Source: Phenylobacterium sp. (lineage in GTDB: Bacteria > Pseudomonadota > Alphaproteobacteria > Caulobacterales > Caulobacteraceae). Taken from it: a stretch of 64,000 bases of DNA. A program made the position numbers and the translations under genes. The stretch lies in assembly GCF_020253645.1 (NCBI RefSeq), contig NZ_JADCBG010000066.1, forward strand, positions 1 to 64,000. Direction: 5' to 3'. Positions 18,385 to 27,550 of the stretch are shown piece after piece; the stretch's first letter is position 1; every line of letters starts with the position of its first letter. Below the pieces are notes generated by a model that was given only the letters and a program-made list of their open reading frames with translations, was not told the DNA's origin and made no database searches.

Positions 18385-18673
18385 CGTTCAACCGACCTCC
18401 AGCGTCCCGACGAGGGATGCGCGGTGCGGACCGACCCTCCCGGGCCAGCAGGAGTTCGCGATAGCCGGTCGGCTCGCCCTTCGGGATCGGCTCGGCATAG
18501 GCGTTGATCTTCAGGACCGATCCGTTGGCGTCGTGGCGATGCTGATCCTGGCCGCGGCGGATTCGCAGCAGATGATCGAAGGGCGTTCCCGCCTCGCCCC
18601 GCCAGAAGGCCAGGACGTCTTGGAGAGTATTGGTCGACATGCCGATGTCGACTCGGGGCTTGGCCAGGTCCAT
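18317..18673 (-). pseudogene. Truncated VOC-family (glyoxalase-like) gene
   Basis: From the ATG at 18673, with GGGAGG just upstream, the first 85 or so residues read as the start of a two-domain VOC protein (KPRVDIGMSTNTLQDVLAFW, VLKINAYAEPIPKGEPTGYRELLLARE). After GRSAPR the expected DPDGNRV metal-site segment is missing and an Arg/Pro-rich tail runs antisense into the liuC 3' end until a stop. The remaining domain is not found in the other frames. A deletion joining it to liuC is the simplest reading. A functional short protein of 118 residues cannot be excluded. Confidence 0.6.
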
Positions 18674-18770
18674 GGGCGCCTCCCTGGGTTTGCCCCCCTC
18701 CGGGCTTGCCCGCGATCCTGGCCCGTGACAAGTCGGAACCTCAGGGAGACAACGAACAGGAGCCAGGCCC

Positions 18771-19736
18771 ATGAAGGCGGCGGTCTATTACGAGAACGGC
18801 GGACCCGAGGTCCTGCGCTACGAGGACGTCCCCGACCCGACCTGCCATCCCAAGGGCGTGATCATCCGCGTCGAGGCCATCGCCATCGAGGGCGGCGACA
18901 CCCTGAACCGCTTCGGCGGCCCCCTGGTCACGAAGCCGCACATCGTCGGCTACCAGGCTGCGGGCGAGATCATCGAGGTGGGCGCCGAGGTCACCCACCT
19001 GAAGGTCGGCCAGAGGGTCGCCACCGTGAACAATTTCGGCAGCCACGCCGCCCTGCGCAGCGTGCCGGCGCGTAACTGCTGGCCGGTGCCCGACGGCTAC
19101 GACATCGCCAAGGCCTCGGCCATCCCGGTGACCTTCGGCACCGCCCACGACTGCCTGTTCGAGTACGGCCGGATGAAGGCGGGCGAGATCGTCCTGGTCC
19201 AGGCCGGGGCCTCGGGCGTCGGCGTCGCCGCCATCCAGCTGGCCCGCCGGGCTGGCGCGAAGATGATCCTGGCCACCGCCAGCTCCGACTCGCGCCTGGA
19301 GCGCCTGAAGTCCCTCGGCATGGACGCTGGCATCAACTACCGCGAGCATGAGGTGCCCCGGGAGGTCCGCCGCCTGACCGACAACCATGGCGCCGACGTG
19401 GTGGTGGACTCCGTCGGCGGCTCGACCCTGCAGGGCTCCATCAACAGCCTGGCCTACCGCGGCCGGGTCTCGATGGTGGGCGCCGCGGGCCGCGAGCCCA
19501 TGGTGGTGGATGTCGGCTCCATGATGGGCGGCAACCGCAGCCTCTCCGGCGTCTTCCTGGGGGCCGAGATCATGACCGACCGGGTCCACGACATGATCCA
19601 GGGCCTGATCGACGACGCCGCCCGGGGCGAGCTGGAGGTGGTGATCGACCGGACCTTCCCCCTGTCGGAGGCCGCCGCCGCCCATGCCTATATCGAGAGC
19701 CGCGCCGCCGTCGGCCGGGTCGTCCTGGTTCCCTGA
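18771..19736 (+). CDS. Zinc-type alcohol dehydrogenase-like / quinone oxidoreductase (MDR family)
   Basis: 321 residues of the medium-chain dehydrogenase/reductase superfamily. The N-terminal GroES-like domain runs to about 110 (GDTLNRFGG, VGYQAAGEIIEVG); the Rossmann domain has VLVQAGASGVGVAAIQLARRAGA, the NAD(P)-binding loop, and ADVVVDSVGG. Cys/His zinc ligands are not evident, which favours a quinone-oxidoreductase-like NADPH enzyme. The next two genes follow within 13 and 20 bases, so the three probably form an operon. Substrate unknown. Confidence 0.88.
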   Translation: MKAAVYYENGGPEVLRYEDVPDPTCHPKGVIIRVEAIAIEGGDTLNRFGGPLVTKPHIVGYQAAGEIIEVGAEVTHLKVGQRVATVNNFGSHAALRSVPARNCWPVPDGYDIAKASAIPVTFGTAHDCLFEYGRMKAGEIVLVQAGASGVGVAAIQLARRAGAKMILATASSDSRLERLKSLGMDAGINYREHEVPREVRRLTDNHGADVVVDSVGGSTLQGSINSLAYRGRVSMVGAAGREPMVVDVGSMMGGNRSLSGVFLGAEIMTDRVHDMIQGLIDDAARGELEVVIDRTFPLSEAAAAHAYIESRAAVGRVVLVP

Positions 19737-19749
19737 GGCGCGGTCGGCC

Positions 19750-20586
19750 ATGCCCTTTGCGACGAACGGCGAGGTGCGGATCTGCTGGGAGAGCTTCGGC
19801 GATCCCGCCGCCCCCGCCATCCTGCTGGTCAACGGCCTCGGCTCGCAGATGACCCGATGGCCGGAGGCCTTCTGCGAGGTCCTCACCGGCCGGGGATACC
19901 GGGCCCTGAGGTTCGACAACCGCGACACGGGCCTGTCGACCTGGTTCGGCGAGAACGACGCCTACACCCTGGAGGACATGGCGGCCGACGCCATGGCGGT
20001 GCTGGACGCCGCCGGAGTGGAGACCGCCCATGTGGCGGGGGTGTCCATGGGCGGGATGATCAGCCAGGTCATCGCCGCGGACCACGGGCGCCGCACCCTG
20101 TCCCTGACCTCCATCATGTCGACCTCCTCGGCGCCCGGCCTGCCCCAGGCGACCCCTCGGGCCATGGCCGTGCTGACCCAGCCGACGCCAGACTTCAGGA
20201 CCGACCCCGAGGCCCATGTCGCCGCGGCGGTGCAGAACGCCCTGGTGATCGGCAGCCCCGCCTATCCCTGGCCCGAAGGCGCCCTGGCGGAGCGGGCCCG
20301 GGCCGAGGCCTCCCGGGCCTGGAACCCGACCGGGTCAGGGCGCCAGATGCGTGCCGTCGGCGCCACCGGCGACCGCTCGGCGCGCCTGGCCCGGATCACC
20401 GCCCCCACCGTCGTCCTGCATGGAGCGGACGATCCCCTCCTGCCCGCCGAGGGCGGCCGGGACACCGCCGCCAAGATTCCCGGGGCGGAGCTCCGGATCA
20501 TCGAGGGCATGGGCCACGACCTGCCCCCCGCCCTGTTCGGCCTCGTCGCCGACGCCATCCTCGCCGCCGCCACGCGCGCCGGCTGA
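19750..20586 (+). CDS. Alpha/beta hydrolase
   Basis: 278 residues. ILLVNGLGSQMTRWP is the oxyanion region, AHVAGVSMGGMISQVIA the nucleophile elbow GxSxG, VVLHGADDPLLP holds the acid and IEGMGHDLP the His. The RFDNRDTGLST segment is shared with a widespread subfamily of esterase-like proteins annotated near polyketide and aclacinomycin methylesterases. The ATG at 19750 begins the conserved strand. Middle gene of a three-gene run with a dehydrogenase and an SDR enzyme. Confidence 0.88.
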   Translation: MPFATNGEVRICWESFGDPAAPAILLVNGLGSQMTRWPEAFCEVLTGRGYRALRFDNRDTGLSTWFGENDAYTLEDMAADAMAVLDAAGVETAHVAGVSMGGMISQVIAADHGRRTLSLTSIMSTSSAPGLPQATPRAMAVLTQPTPDFRTDPEAHVAAAVQNALVIGSPAYPWPEGALAERARAEASRAWNPTGSGRQMRAVGATGDRSARLARITAPTVVLHGADDPLLPAEGGRDTAAKIPGAELRIIEGMGHDLPPALFGLVADAILAAATRAG

Positions 20587-20606
20587 CCCTTTCAAGGAGC
20601 CTCACC

Positions 20607-21389
20607 ATGGGACGTCTTTCCGGAAAATCCGTCGTCATCACCGGCGCCGGCTCAGGCATCGGCCGGGCGGCCTCCCTGCTCTTCGCCGGCGAGGGGGCGA
20701 AGCTGGTCATCGCCGACAAGTTCGACACGGTGGAGGAGACCGCCCGCCAGGTGCGCGAGGCCGGCGGGACGGCCCTGGCCCTGACCGGCGACGCCGGCGA
20801 GGAAGACTTCGTCTCGGCCCTGGTCGACCGCGCCGTGGCGGAATACGGCGCCCTGGACGCCATCTGGGCCAACGCCGGCATCTCCGGCGGCGCCACGCCG
20901 CGGGAGGAGCAGGACGCCGCCCACTGGGCCGAGGTCCTGCGGGTCAACCTGATCGGCCCCTTCCTCGCCATCAAGCACGCCAGCCGGGTCATGGTTCCGC
21001 GCGGCCGGGGCTCCATCGTCATGACCGCTTCGGTGGCCGGCATCCGCTCCGGCGCCGGCGGCCTGCCGTACTCGGCCTCCAAGGCCGGGGTGATCAACCT
21101 GGCCCAGACGGCGGCCAACGACCTGTACGGGACGGGCGTGCGGGTCAACGCTATCTGCCCCGGCCTGATCGAGACCGGCATGACCAAGCCCATCTTCGAC
21201 GGCGCCCGGGCGCGGGGGAACGAGGCCAAGATCGGCCAGCTCAACCCCCTGACCCGCTACGGCGTGCCCTCCGAGATCGCCCACGCCGGCCTCTTCCTGG
21301 CCTCGGACGACGCCTCCTACGTGAACGGCCAGGCCATTGCGGTGGACGGCGGCCTGTCCTCGTCGCACCCGGTGGTGCGGCGGCGGTAG
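20607..21389 (+). CDS. Short-chain dehydrogenase/reductase (SDR)
   Basis: 260 residues of a classical SDR. VVITGAGSGIGRA is the cofactor loop, IWANAGISG the NAG motif, MTASVAG the catalytic Ser and YSASKAG the Tyr-Lys pair; NAICPGLIETGM follows. The acidic residue after the second strand (IADKFD) favours NAD over NADP. AAGGAG lies eight bases before the ATG. The substrate is unknown; it closes the three-gene run and is followed by the repeat region. Confidence 0.92.
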   Translation: MGRLSGKSVVITGAGSGIGRAASLLFAGEGAKLVIADKFDTVEETARQVREAGGTALALTGDAGEEDFVSALVDRAVAEYGALDAIWANAGISGGATPREEQDAAHWAEVLRVNLIGPFLAIKHASRVMVPRGRGSIVMTASVAGIRSGAGGLPYSASKAGVINLAQTAANDLYGTGVRVNAICPGLIETGMTKPIFDGARARGNEAKIGQLNPLTRYGVPSEIAHAGLFLASDDASYVNGQAIAVDGGLSSSHPVVRRR

Positions 21390-21412
21390 GCGGTCCACGG
21401 CCCCTCAGCAGA

Positions 21413-21519
21413 CCCCCTCACCCGGCTTCGCCGACAGCTCCCCCGCAGGGGAACAATTCGCTCCGTAATTCCTCCCCCTTCCAGGGGGAGGTGGACCGCG
21501 AAAGCGGGACGGAGGGGGG
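21413..21519. repeat. Palindrome-rich intergenic repeat, copy 1
   Basis: A 107-bp unit beginning CCCCCTCACCCGGCTTCGCC and ending GGGACGGAGGGGGG. It contains several short hairpins (CCCCCGCAGGGG, CTCCCCCTTCCAGGGGGAG, CCGCGAAAGCGG) and its ends are complementary. It is repeated 19 bases downstream. No ORF of note spans it. It resembles the REP/BIME-type intergenic elements of high-GC Caulobacterales genomes. Confidence 0.85.
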
Positions 21520-21538
21520 CTGCCGAGGGGCCGCAGCG

Positions 21539-21645
21539 CCCCCTCACCGGGCTTCGCCCGGAGCTCCCCCGCAGGGGAGCAATGGCTCCGTAATTCCTCC
21601 CCCTTCCAAGGGGGAGGTGGACCGCGAAAGCGGGACGGAGGGGGG
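21539..21645. repeat. Palindrome-rich intergenic repeat, copy 2
   Basis: Also 107 bp and nearly identical to copy 1. Differences include a restored perfect hairpin CCGGGCTTCGCCCGG where copy 1 has CCCGGCTTCGCCGAC, and compensating changes elsewhere. Both copies point the same way. Together with the 100 bases up to yebC they fill the only gap in the window longer than 300 bases (21390-21748). A GCTAGAAAC at about 21709 may be a yebC -10 element. Confidence 0.85.
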
Positions 21646-21748
21646 CAACGGCGCCTTGGCAGACGCCCTTCGGCCTGCGCCCTGTCTGGTCAGCGGGCGC
21701 GCGGGCGGCTAGAAACCGCTCGGCAACGCCTATTGCGCTCAGGAACCC

Positions 21749-22495
21749 ATGGCCGGACATTCCAAGTTCAAGAACATCATGCACCGCAAGGGCCGCGCCG
21801 ACGCCCAGCGGTCAAAGCTGTTCTCCAAGCTCTCGCGCGAGATCACCGTCGCCGCCAAGTCGGGCATGCCCGACCCGGCCATGAATCCGCGCCTGCGCCT
21901 GGCCGTGGCCAACGCCCGGGCCGAGTCCATGCCCAAGGACAATATCGAGCGGGCCATCAAGAAGGCCTCGGGCGCCGACGCCGCCTCCTATGAGGAGATC
22001 CGCTATGAGGGCTTCGGACCCGGCGGGACCGGCGTGATTGTCGAGGTGCTGACCGACAACCGCAACCGGGCGGCGGCCAATGTCCGCTCGCTCTTCTCCA
22101 AGCACGGCGGCAACCTGGGCGAGACCGGCTCGGTCTCCTTCATGTTCGACCGGGTGGGACGCATCGTCTATCCGGCCTCAGCCGGGGGCGAGGACGCCAT
22201 GATGGAAGCCGCCATCGAGGCCGGCGCCGACGACGTGGAATCCGATGAGGAGGAGCACGTGGTGTTTTCCGCCTTTGAATCCCTCAACGAGGTGGCGGCG
22301 GCCCTGGAGGCGGCCCTGGGCGCGGCCAAGTCCACGGGCCTGGCCTGGCGGCCCAAGAGCCTGACCCCCGTGGAGGGCGACGCCGTCGCCACCCTGCTCA
22401 AGCTGATCGACTCCCTGGAGGACGACGACGACGTCCAGACCGTCTGGGGCAACTACGACATCTCCGACGCCGACCTCGAGGCCTTCGGAGGCTGA
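21749..22495 (+). CDS. yebC: YebC/PmpR family protein (TACO1-like)
   Basis: 248 residues, full length, with the conserved opening [21 protein letters not shown] and the [21 protein letters not shown] and FDRVG-type motifs. YebC proteins were long annotated as transcription regulators; more recent work on YebC/TACO1 ties them to translation of difficult polyproline-type sequences. In many genomes they neighbour ruvC, as here with two genes in between. Confidence 0.96.
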   Translation: MAGHSKFKNIMHRKGRADAQRSKLFSKLSREITVAAKSGMPDPAMNPRLRLAVANARAESMPKDNIERAIKKASGADAASYEEIRYEGFGPGGTGVIVEVLTDNRNRAAANVRSLFSKHGGNLGETGSVSFMFDRVGRIVYPASAGGEDAMMEAAIEAGADDVESDEEEHVVFSAFESLNEVAAALEAALGAAKSTGLAWRPKSLTPVEGDAVATLLKLIDSLEDDDDVQTVWGNYDISDADLEAFGG

Positions 22496-22514
22496 CCCCG
22501 CAGGAGGGGCCGTC

Positions 22515-23279
22515 ATGGCCAGAACCGTCCAGTCCGCGACCGGGAATCCCGTCGGCCTGATCCTCCTGGCCTGCCTGGGCTCGGCCTATTTCATGACGGT
22601 CAGCGACTTCCCGCCCCTGACCTTCATCTTCGTCATGCTGGGCTGGATCCTGGCCGTGGCCGTCCACGAGTTCGGCCACGCCTGGGTCGCCTGGCTGGGC
22701 GGCGACCACACGATCGAGGACAAGGGCTACCTGACCTTCGACCCGCGCAAGTACGCGGACCTGCAGACCACCCTGATCTGGCCCCTGATCGCCCTGGCCC
22801 TGGGCGGCATCGGCTTTCCGGGCGGCGCCGTCTGGCTGCGAGAGGACCTGATGCGCGGTCCTCTCTGGCGCTCGGCGGCCTCCCTGGCGGGCCCGGCGGG
22901 GTCCTTCCTTGTCCTCGTCGTGCTGGCGGTCCCCCTGACCCTCTGGTCGCCGGAACCGGGTCAGGAGACCCTGGCCGCGGCCCTCGCCTTCCTGGCCTTC
23001 CTTCAGGCGACGGCGGTGGTCCTGAACCTCCTGCCCGTGCCCGGCTTCGACGGCTTCGGCGTGCTGCGGCCCTTCCTGCCTGTCCGGGTGCGCATCGCCG
23101 CAGCGAAGGTCGAGCCCGTCGCGCCCCTGATCGTGCTCGCCGCCCTCCTGCTGCTGCCGGGCGCCTCGACCCTCTTGTTCGGCCTGGCGGTCGGACTGGC
23201 GCGGGCGGTGGGCCTGCCGACCGACCTGGTCTTCCAGGGCCTGTCCGACTTCCGCTTCTGGACGCAGCTGGGCGGATGA
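22515..23279 (+). CDS. Site-2 protease (M50) family membrane metalloprotease
   Basis: 254 residues with about five to six membrane segments. AVHEFGHAWVAW is the HExxH zinc site inside a membrane helix and NLLPVPGFDGFG supplies the third ligand Asp of rhomboid-unrelated S2P enzymes. The layout fits the short FtsH-independent YwhC/YUP8-type S2P group, with no PDZ domain. AGGAGG precedes the ATG. The stop overlaps the next gene's start (ATGA). Confidence 0.88.
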   Translation: MARTVQSATGNPVGLILLACLGSAYFMTVSDFPPLTFIFVMLGWILAVAVHEFGHAWVAWLGGDHTIEDKGYLTFDPRKYADLQTTLIWPLIALALGGIGFPGGAVWLREDLMRGPLWRSAASLAGPAGSFLVLVVLAVPLTLWSPEPGQETLAAALAFLAFLQATAVVLNLLPVPGFDGFGVLRPFLPVRVRIAAAKVEPVAPLIVLAALLLLPGASTLLFGLAVGLARAVGLPTDLVFQGLSDFRFWTQLGG

Positions 23280-24001
23280 GGCCCGATCCGGCCATCGATG
23301 TCCTGGCCGAGAGGCTGGTCGCAGCCCGCCCCGACGGCCGGACCCTGGTCACCGGCCTGACCGGCGCCGTCTCGGCGGGCAAGAGCACCCTGGCCCAGCG
23401 CCTCGCCGACCGCCTGACGGCCCGGGGCCTGTCCGTCGAGGTGATCTCCACCGACGGCTTCCTCAAGCCCAACGCCGTCCTCGGCGCCGAGGGCGCCCTG
23501 GACCTCAAGGGCTGGCCGCACACCTTCGACACCCCGGCCCTGCTCTCCACCTTGGCGCAGGTCCCGTCAGGTCCGGTGGAGATTCCGGTCCACAGCCATG
23601 TGACCTATGACATCGACCCGGCCCTGGCCCGCCGCATCGACCGGCCCGACATCCTGATCGCCGAGGGGCTGAACCTGCATTTCCGGGCCGAGACCCAGGC
23701 CGGGGCCGATCCCCTTGACCTCCTGGTCTACCTGGACGCCGACGAGGCCGACCTGGAAGCCTGGTACGTGGCCCGGTTCCTGGGTTTCTGGGAGGCGGCC
23801 GAGCACGACCCGGCCTCCTTCTACGCCCGCTTCCGGGGAATGGACCGTGAGGCCGTCACGGGCCTCGCCCGCCGGGTCTGGGAGGGGGTCAACCTGCCCA
23901 ACCTGCGCCAGCACATCCTCCGCGCCCGGCCAACGGCGGACCTGGTGGTGCGCAAGGGGGCGGACCACGCGATCATGGGGATCGGACGGCCCAGCGTCTG
24001 A
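23276..24001 (+). CDS. P-loop kinase related to pantothenate/uridine kinases
   Basis: 241 residues. GLTGAVSAGKSTLAQRLADRL is the Walker A motif; VISTDGFLKPN, HSHVTYDI and ILIAEGLNLHF match type I pantothenate kinase (CoaA), though it is shorter than the roughly 310-residue E. coli enzyme. It could therefore be CoaA itself or a related small-molecule kinase. The ATG overlaps the protease stop by four bases, so the pair is translationally coupled. Confidence 0.78.
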   Translation: MRPDPAIDVLAERLVAARPDGRTLVTGLTGAVSAGKSTLAQRLADRLTARGLSVEVISTDGFLKPNAVLGAEGALDLKGWPHTFDTPALLSTLAQVPSGPVEIPVHSHVTYDIDPALARRIDRPDILIAEGLNLHFRAETQAGADPLDLLVYLDADEADLEAWYVARFLGFWEAAEHDPASFYARFRGMDREAVTGLARRVWEGVNLPNLRQHILRARPTADLVVRKGADHAIMGIGRPSV

Positions 24002-24084
24002 GTTACAGTCGTCCTCGACGCCCCCTTCCCGCCGCCCGCGAACCGGCCTAGGAACACATCACGAACAGTCGCCGGTGGAACCGC

Positions 24085-24585
24085 ATGAGCCCCGCACCCC
24101 TCCGAATCCTGGGCCTTGACCCCGGCTTGCGAAAGACGGGCTGGGGCGTGATCCGGGTCGAGGGCAACCGGCTCTCCCACCTCGGGCACGGGGTGATCGC
24201 GCCGGACGAGAAGGCGCCCTTCTCCGAGCGGCTCCTGGCCCTGTTCGACGGGATCAGCGCGGTGGTCGCCGACTGGACGCCCGATGAGGCGGCCATCGAG
24301 GAGACCTTCATGAACAACAACGCCGCCTCAGCCCTGAAGCTCGGTCACGCACGGGCGGCGGCGCTCCTGGCGCCGGCCAAGGCCGGCCTGCCGGTGGCGG
24401 AGTACGCGGCCCGGTTGGTCAAGAAGTCGGTGGTCGGCACCGGCGCGGCGGACAAGGACCAGGTGGCCTTCATGATCGCCCGCATCCTGCCCGGCTCGGC
24501 CGGCGCCTCGGCCGACGCCGCCGACGCCCTGGCCGTGGCCATCGCCCACGCCCACGCCCGCACCCGGGGGCGGTTGGCGGCATGA
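24085..24585 (+). CDS. ruvC: Holliday junction resolvase RuvC
   Basis: 166 residues. All four acidic catalytic positions are visible: Asp in [13 protein letters not shown], Glu in AAIEETFMN, and two Asp residues in GAADKDQV and [17 protein letters not shown]. RuvC cleaves Holliday junctions delivered by RuvAB. Its stop overlaps ruvA (ATGA), and ruvA overlaps ruvB, giving a compact ruvCAB operon. Confidence 0.97.
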   Translation: MSPAPLRILGLDPGLRKTGWGVIRVEGNRLSHLGHGVIAPDEKAPFSERLLALFDGISAVVADWTPDEAAIEETFMNNNAASALKLGHARAAALLAPAKAGLPVAEYAARLVKKSVVGTGAADKDQVAFMIARILPGSAGASADAADALAVAIAHAHARTRGRLAA

Positions 24586-25199
24586 TCGGTAGGCTGGCGG
24601 GCAGGGTCCTGGAGACCACGGAGGAAGAGGCCCTGATCGACGTGGGCGGGGTCGGCTGGGTCGTGCGCTGCGGCGCCCGGACCCTGTCGCGCCTGCCCGC
24701 CGCGGGCGAGGCCGTGGTCCTGCGGGTCGAGACCCAGTGGTCGGAAAGCGCCGGCCCCCGCCTCTACGGCTTCCTCGACGCCGACGAGCGCGCCGCCTTC
24801 GTCCTGCTCCAGTCCGTCCAGGGGGTCGGACCCAAGGCCGCCCTGGCCGTGCTGGACGTCCTGACCCCCGCCGCCCTCGCCGAGGCCGTGGCCCGCGACG
24901 ACAAGGCCCAGGTGGGGCGGGCCAGCGGCGTGGGCCCCAAGCTGGCCCAGCGCATCCTGGTGGAGCTGAAGGGCAAGCCCATCGGCGCCGCCAGCTTCAG
25001 CGCTTCCGGCGTCGCCGCCGCCCCTTCGTCCGGCCCCGCCCCGGTCTCCGCCGCCGGCGAGGCCGTCGTGGCCCTCATGGGCCTGGGTGTCGCCGAGATG
25101 CAGGCCCGCCGCCTGGTGGAGCAGGCCGCCGCCGCCCTCGGTCCTGACGCCGCCGTCTCCGACCTCGTCCGGGCCGGCCTGAAGGAGATGGGCCGGTGA
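24582..25199 (+). CDS. ruvA: Holliday junction branch-migration protein RuvA
   Basis: 205 residues. [11 protein letters not shown] begins the OB-fold, [17 protein letters not shown] and [19 protein letters not shown] are the helix-hairpin-helix pair that grips the junction, and the C-terminal domain ([21 protein letters not shown]) contacts RuvB. A flexible Ala/Ser/Pro linker separates the last two. Start and stop overlap ruvC and ruvB by four bases each. Confidence 0.97.
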   Translation: MIGRLAGRVLETTEEEALIDVGGVGWVVRCGARTLSRLPAAGEAVVLRVETQWSESAGPRLYGFLDADERAAFVLLQSVQGVGPKAALAVLDVLTPAALAEAVARDDKAQVGRASGVGPKLAQRILVELKGKPIGAASFSASGVAAAPSSGPAPVSAAGEAVVALMGLGVAEMQARRLVEQAAAALGPDAAVSDLVRAGLKEMGR

Positions 25200-26242
25200 C
25201 CCGGCTGGTTTCCGGCGAACCCGGGCCGCCCGAGCCCGGCGACCGGGCCCTGCGCCCCCAGACCCTGTCCGAGTTCGTCGGCCAGGCGGCGGCCAAGTCG
25301 AACCTGTCCATCTTCATCGACGCCGCCCGGGGCCGGGGCGAGGCCATGGACCATGTCCTGCTGTTCGGTCCGCCGGGTCTGGGCAAGACCACCCTGGCGC
25401 AGATCATCGCCCGGGAGCTGGGGGTGAACTTTCGCGCCACCTCCGGGCCGGTGCTGGCCAAGGCGGGCGACCTGGCGGCCATCCTCACGAATCTCGAGCC
25501 CCGGGACGTCCTGTTCATCGACGAGATCCACCGCCTGGCCGCGCCGGTGGAGGAGATCCTCTACCCGGCCATGGAGGATCACGTCCTCGACCTGATGATC
25601 GGCGAGGGGCCCGCGGCCCGCTCGATCCGCATCGACCTCGCCCCCTTCACCCTGGTGGCGGCCACCACCCGGGCCGGCATGCTGGCCACCCCCCTGCGGG
25701 ACCGCTTCGGCATCCCGATCCGGCTGGAGTTCTATTCGGCGGAAGAGCTGCGGAAGGTGCTGGCCCATGCGGCGGGGCGGCTGGGCCTGAACCTCACCGA
25801 GGACGGCGCCGGCGAGATCGCCGCCCGCGCCCGGGGTACGCCGCGCGTCGCCGGTCGCCTCCTGCGCCGGGTGCGCGACTTCGCCGAGGCCGAGGGCGCC
25901 GCCGCCATCGACAGGCCCGCCGCCGCCCGGGCCCTGGCCCGGCTGGAGGTGGACCCCGCCGGCCTGGACAGCCTGGACCGCCGCTATCTCCAGGCCCTGA
26001 TCTCCAACTACGCCGGCGGGCCGGCGGGGCTGGAGACCCTGGCCTACGCCATCGCCGAGGCCCGCGACGCGGTCGAGGACGTCATCGAGCCCTACCTGCT
26101 CCAGCAGGGCTTCATCCAGCGGACCCCCCGGGGCCGGGTGGCCTGCGCCCGGGCCTATGAGCACCTGGGCCTGACGCCGCCGCCTTCGCCACCCGTCGCC
26201 GGCCAGGGGGGACTTTTTGACGGAGACGAGGATGCCGTCTGA
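25196..26242 (+). CDS. ruvB: Holliday junction branch-migration helicase RuvB
   Basis: 348 residues of the AAA+ motor. [12 protein letters not shown] opens the domain, [15 protein letters not shown] is Walker [10 protein letters not shown] Walker [11 protein letters not shown] sensor 1, and [17 protein letters not shown] the Arg-finger/sensor 2 region; the winged helix ends [12 protein letters not shown]. The GTG start forms a GTGA overlap with ruvA. The tail overlaps the ybgC start by 11 bases. Confidence 0.97.
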   Translation: MTRLVSGEPGPPEPGDRALRPQTLSEFVGQAAAKSNLSIFIDAARGRGEAMDHVLLFGPPGLGKTTLAQIIARELGVNFRATSGPVLAKAGDLAAILTNLEPRDVLFIDEIHRLAAPVEEILYPAMEDHVLDLMIGEGPAARSIRIDLAPFTLVAATTRAGMLATPLRDRFGIPIRLEFYSAEELRKVLAHAAGRLGLNLTEDGAGEIAARARGTPRVAGRLLRRVRDFAEAEGAAAIDRPAAARALARLEVDPAGLDSLDRRYLQALISNYAGGPAGLETLAYAIAEARDAVEDVIEPYLLQQGFIQRTPRGRVACARAYEHLGLTPPPSPPVAGQGGLFDGDEDAV

Positions 26243-26693
26243 CCCCCGCGATGCGCCGTCCAGCGGCCGGTTCGAGGGCCGCGAGCACATCCTGCCCGTG
26301 CGCATCTACTACGAGGACACCGACTTCACCGGCGTCGTCTATCACGCCAACTACCTGCGCTTTTTCGAGCGGGGGCGCAGCGACGCCCTGCGGGCGGCGG
26401 GCGTGTCCCACTCCGATCTCCTGGAAGGCGAGCGGCCGTCGGCCTTCACCATTGTTCACATGGAGATCGACTTCCGCCGCCCGGCGCGTATAGACGACGC
26501 CCTGGAGGTGCGCACCCTCTATGAGCGGATCCGCGGGCCGCGCCTGTTCATCCGCCAGCGCATCCTGCGGGGTGCGGAACTGTTGTGCGAAGCGCAGGTG
26601 GAGGCCGCCTGCATCGACCTGTCCGGCCGACCGACCCGGCCCTCTCCGCGCCTGGTGGCGCAGCTGACTCCCATACTGGGCGACGCGGGCTAA
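26232..26693 (+). CDS. ybgC: Tol-Pal-associated acyl-CoA thioesterase YbgC
   Basis: 153 residues of the hot-dog fold. [32 protein letters not shown] carries the catalytic Asp of YbgC/4-hydroxybenzoyl-CoA thioesterases. I chose the ATG at 26232 with GGAG seven bases upstream; the ORF-track TTG lies inside ruvB. YbgC hydrolyses acyl-CoA or acyl-ACP and is the conserved first gene of tol-pal operons, but here 152 bases separate it from tolQ, so the ruv transcript may end with it. Confidence 0.93.
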   Translation: MPSDPRDAPSSGRFEGREHILPVRIYYEDTDFTGVVYHANYLRFFERGRSDALRAAGVSHSDLLEGERPSAFTIVHMEIDFRRPARIDDALEVRTLYERIRGPRLFIRQRILRGAELLCEAQVEAACIDLSGRPTRPSPRLVAQLTPILGDAG

Positions 26694-26845
26694 GGGTCTT
26701 TCCAGGCGCCGCCCGGCGGGCGTCCCGGCTCCCGTTAACCAAAAAGTCGGGGCTGTGCGGCTAGGGTCCGCCCTATCTTCGCCATCCTGACCTGTAGTCT
26801 GCGCGGGGCCCTGAACGGGCCTGGCCGATCAGCCCCGGAGAGACC

Positions 26846-27547
26846 ATGGAGCCCGCTGCCATCACGCCGGAATCCTTCACATTCGTCGCCCTGTTCGCCC
26901 GCGCGGACTGGGTTGTGAAGTCCGTCATGATCCTTCTGGGGCTCGCCTCGCTGGCGTCCTGGGGCGTCATCCTGGACAAGGCGATCCGCCTCCGGAACCT
27001 GAACCGGGCGGCGGACGCCTTCGAGGCCGAGGCGGCTTCGGGCCGCAGCCTCGAGGATATCGCCCTCGAGGCGGGGGAGAACCCGCCGCACGCCCTGCAC
27101 CGGATGCTCAAGGCCGCCCTGTTCGAGTGGCGAGAGGCCCGGTCCCGGGGTCCTGTGTCCGAGGCGCAGGCGGCCTTCCTGGTGCAGAGGATCGATCGCG
27201 TTCTGGACGCCTCGATCGCGCGGGAGTCCCTGAGAGTGGAGACCGGACTCTCGGCCCTGGCCATTGTCGCCACCGCCTCGCCCTTCGTCGGTCTCTTCGG
27301 GACGGTCTGGGGGATCATGCACAGCTTCCAGGCCATCGCGGTGCAGAAGAACACCAGCCTGGCGGTGGTCGCCCCGAGCATAGCCGAGGCCCTCTTCGCC
27401 ACGGCCATCGGGCTCATCGCCGCCATTCCGGCCTACATCGCCTTCAACCACTTTTCCTCCGAGGTCAGCCGCTACGCCGCCCGCCTCGAGGGATTTGCGG
27501 ATGACCTGTCCACCGCCGTCCAGCGGCGCCTGGCCTCGAAGGTCTGA
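26846..27547 (+). CDS. tolQ: Tol-Pal system proton-channel subunit TolQ
   Basis: 233 residues. Three membrane segments are visible, near residues 15-40, 135-160 and 175-200, with TASPFVGLFGTVWGIMHSF and the polar Thr-rich helix typical of ExbB/TolQ/MotA proteins. With TolR it converts proton motive force into movement of TolA during outer-membrane constriction. The upstream 152-bp gap holds GTTAACC and GCTAGGGTCC (26760-26769), a possible promoter. tolR follows after three bases. Confidence 0.95.
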   Translation: MEPAAITPESFTFVALFARADWVVKSVMILLGLASLASWGVILDKAIRLRNLNRAADAFEAEAASGRSLEDIALEAGENPPHALHRMLKAALFEWREARSRGPVSEAQAAFLVQRIDRVLDASIARESLRVETGLSALAIVATASPFVGLFGTVWGIMHSFQAIAVQKNTSLAVVAPSIAEALFATAIGLIAAIPAYIAFNHFSSEVSRYAARLEGFADDLSTAVQRRLASKV

Positions 27548-27550
27548 GCC

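Noticed and set aside
26735-26740. CtrA site before tolQ at GTTAACC
   Set aside because: Only one half-site is present; the second TTAA is missing.
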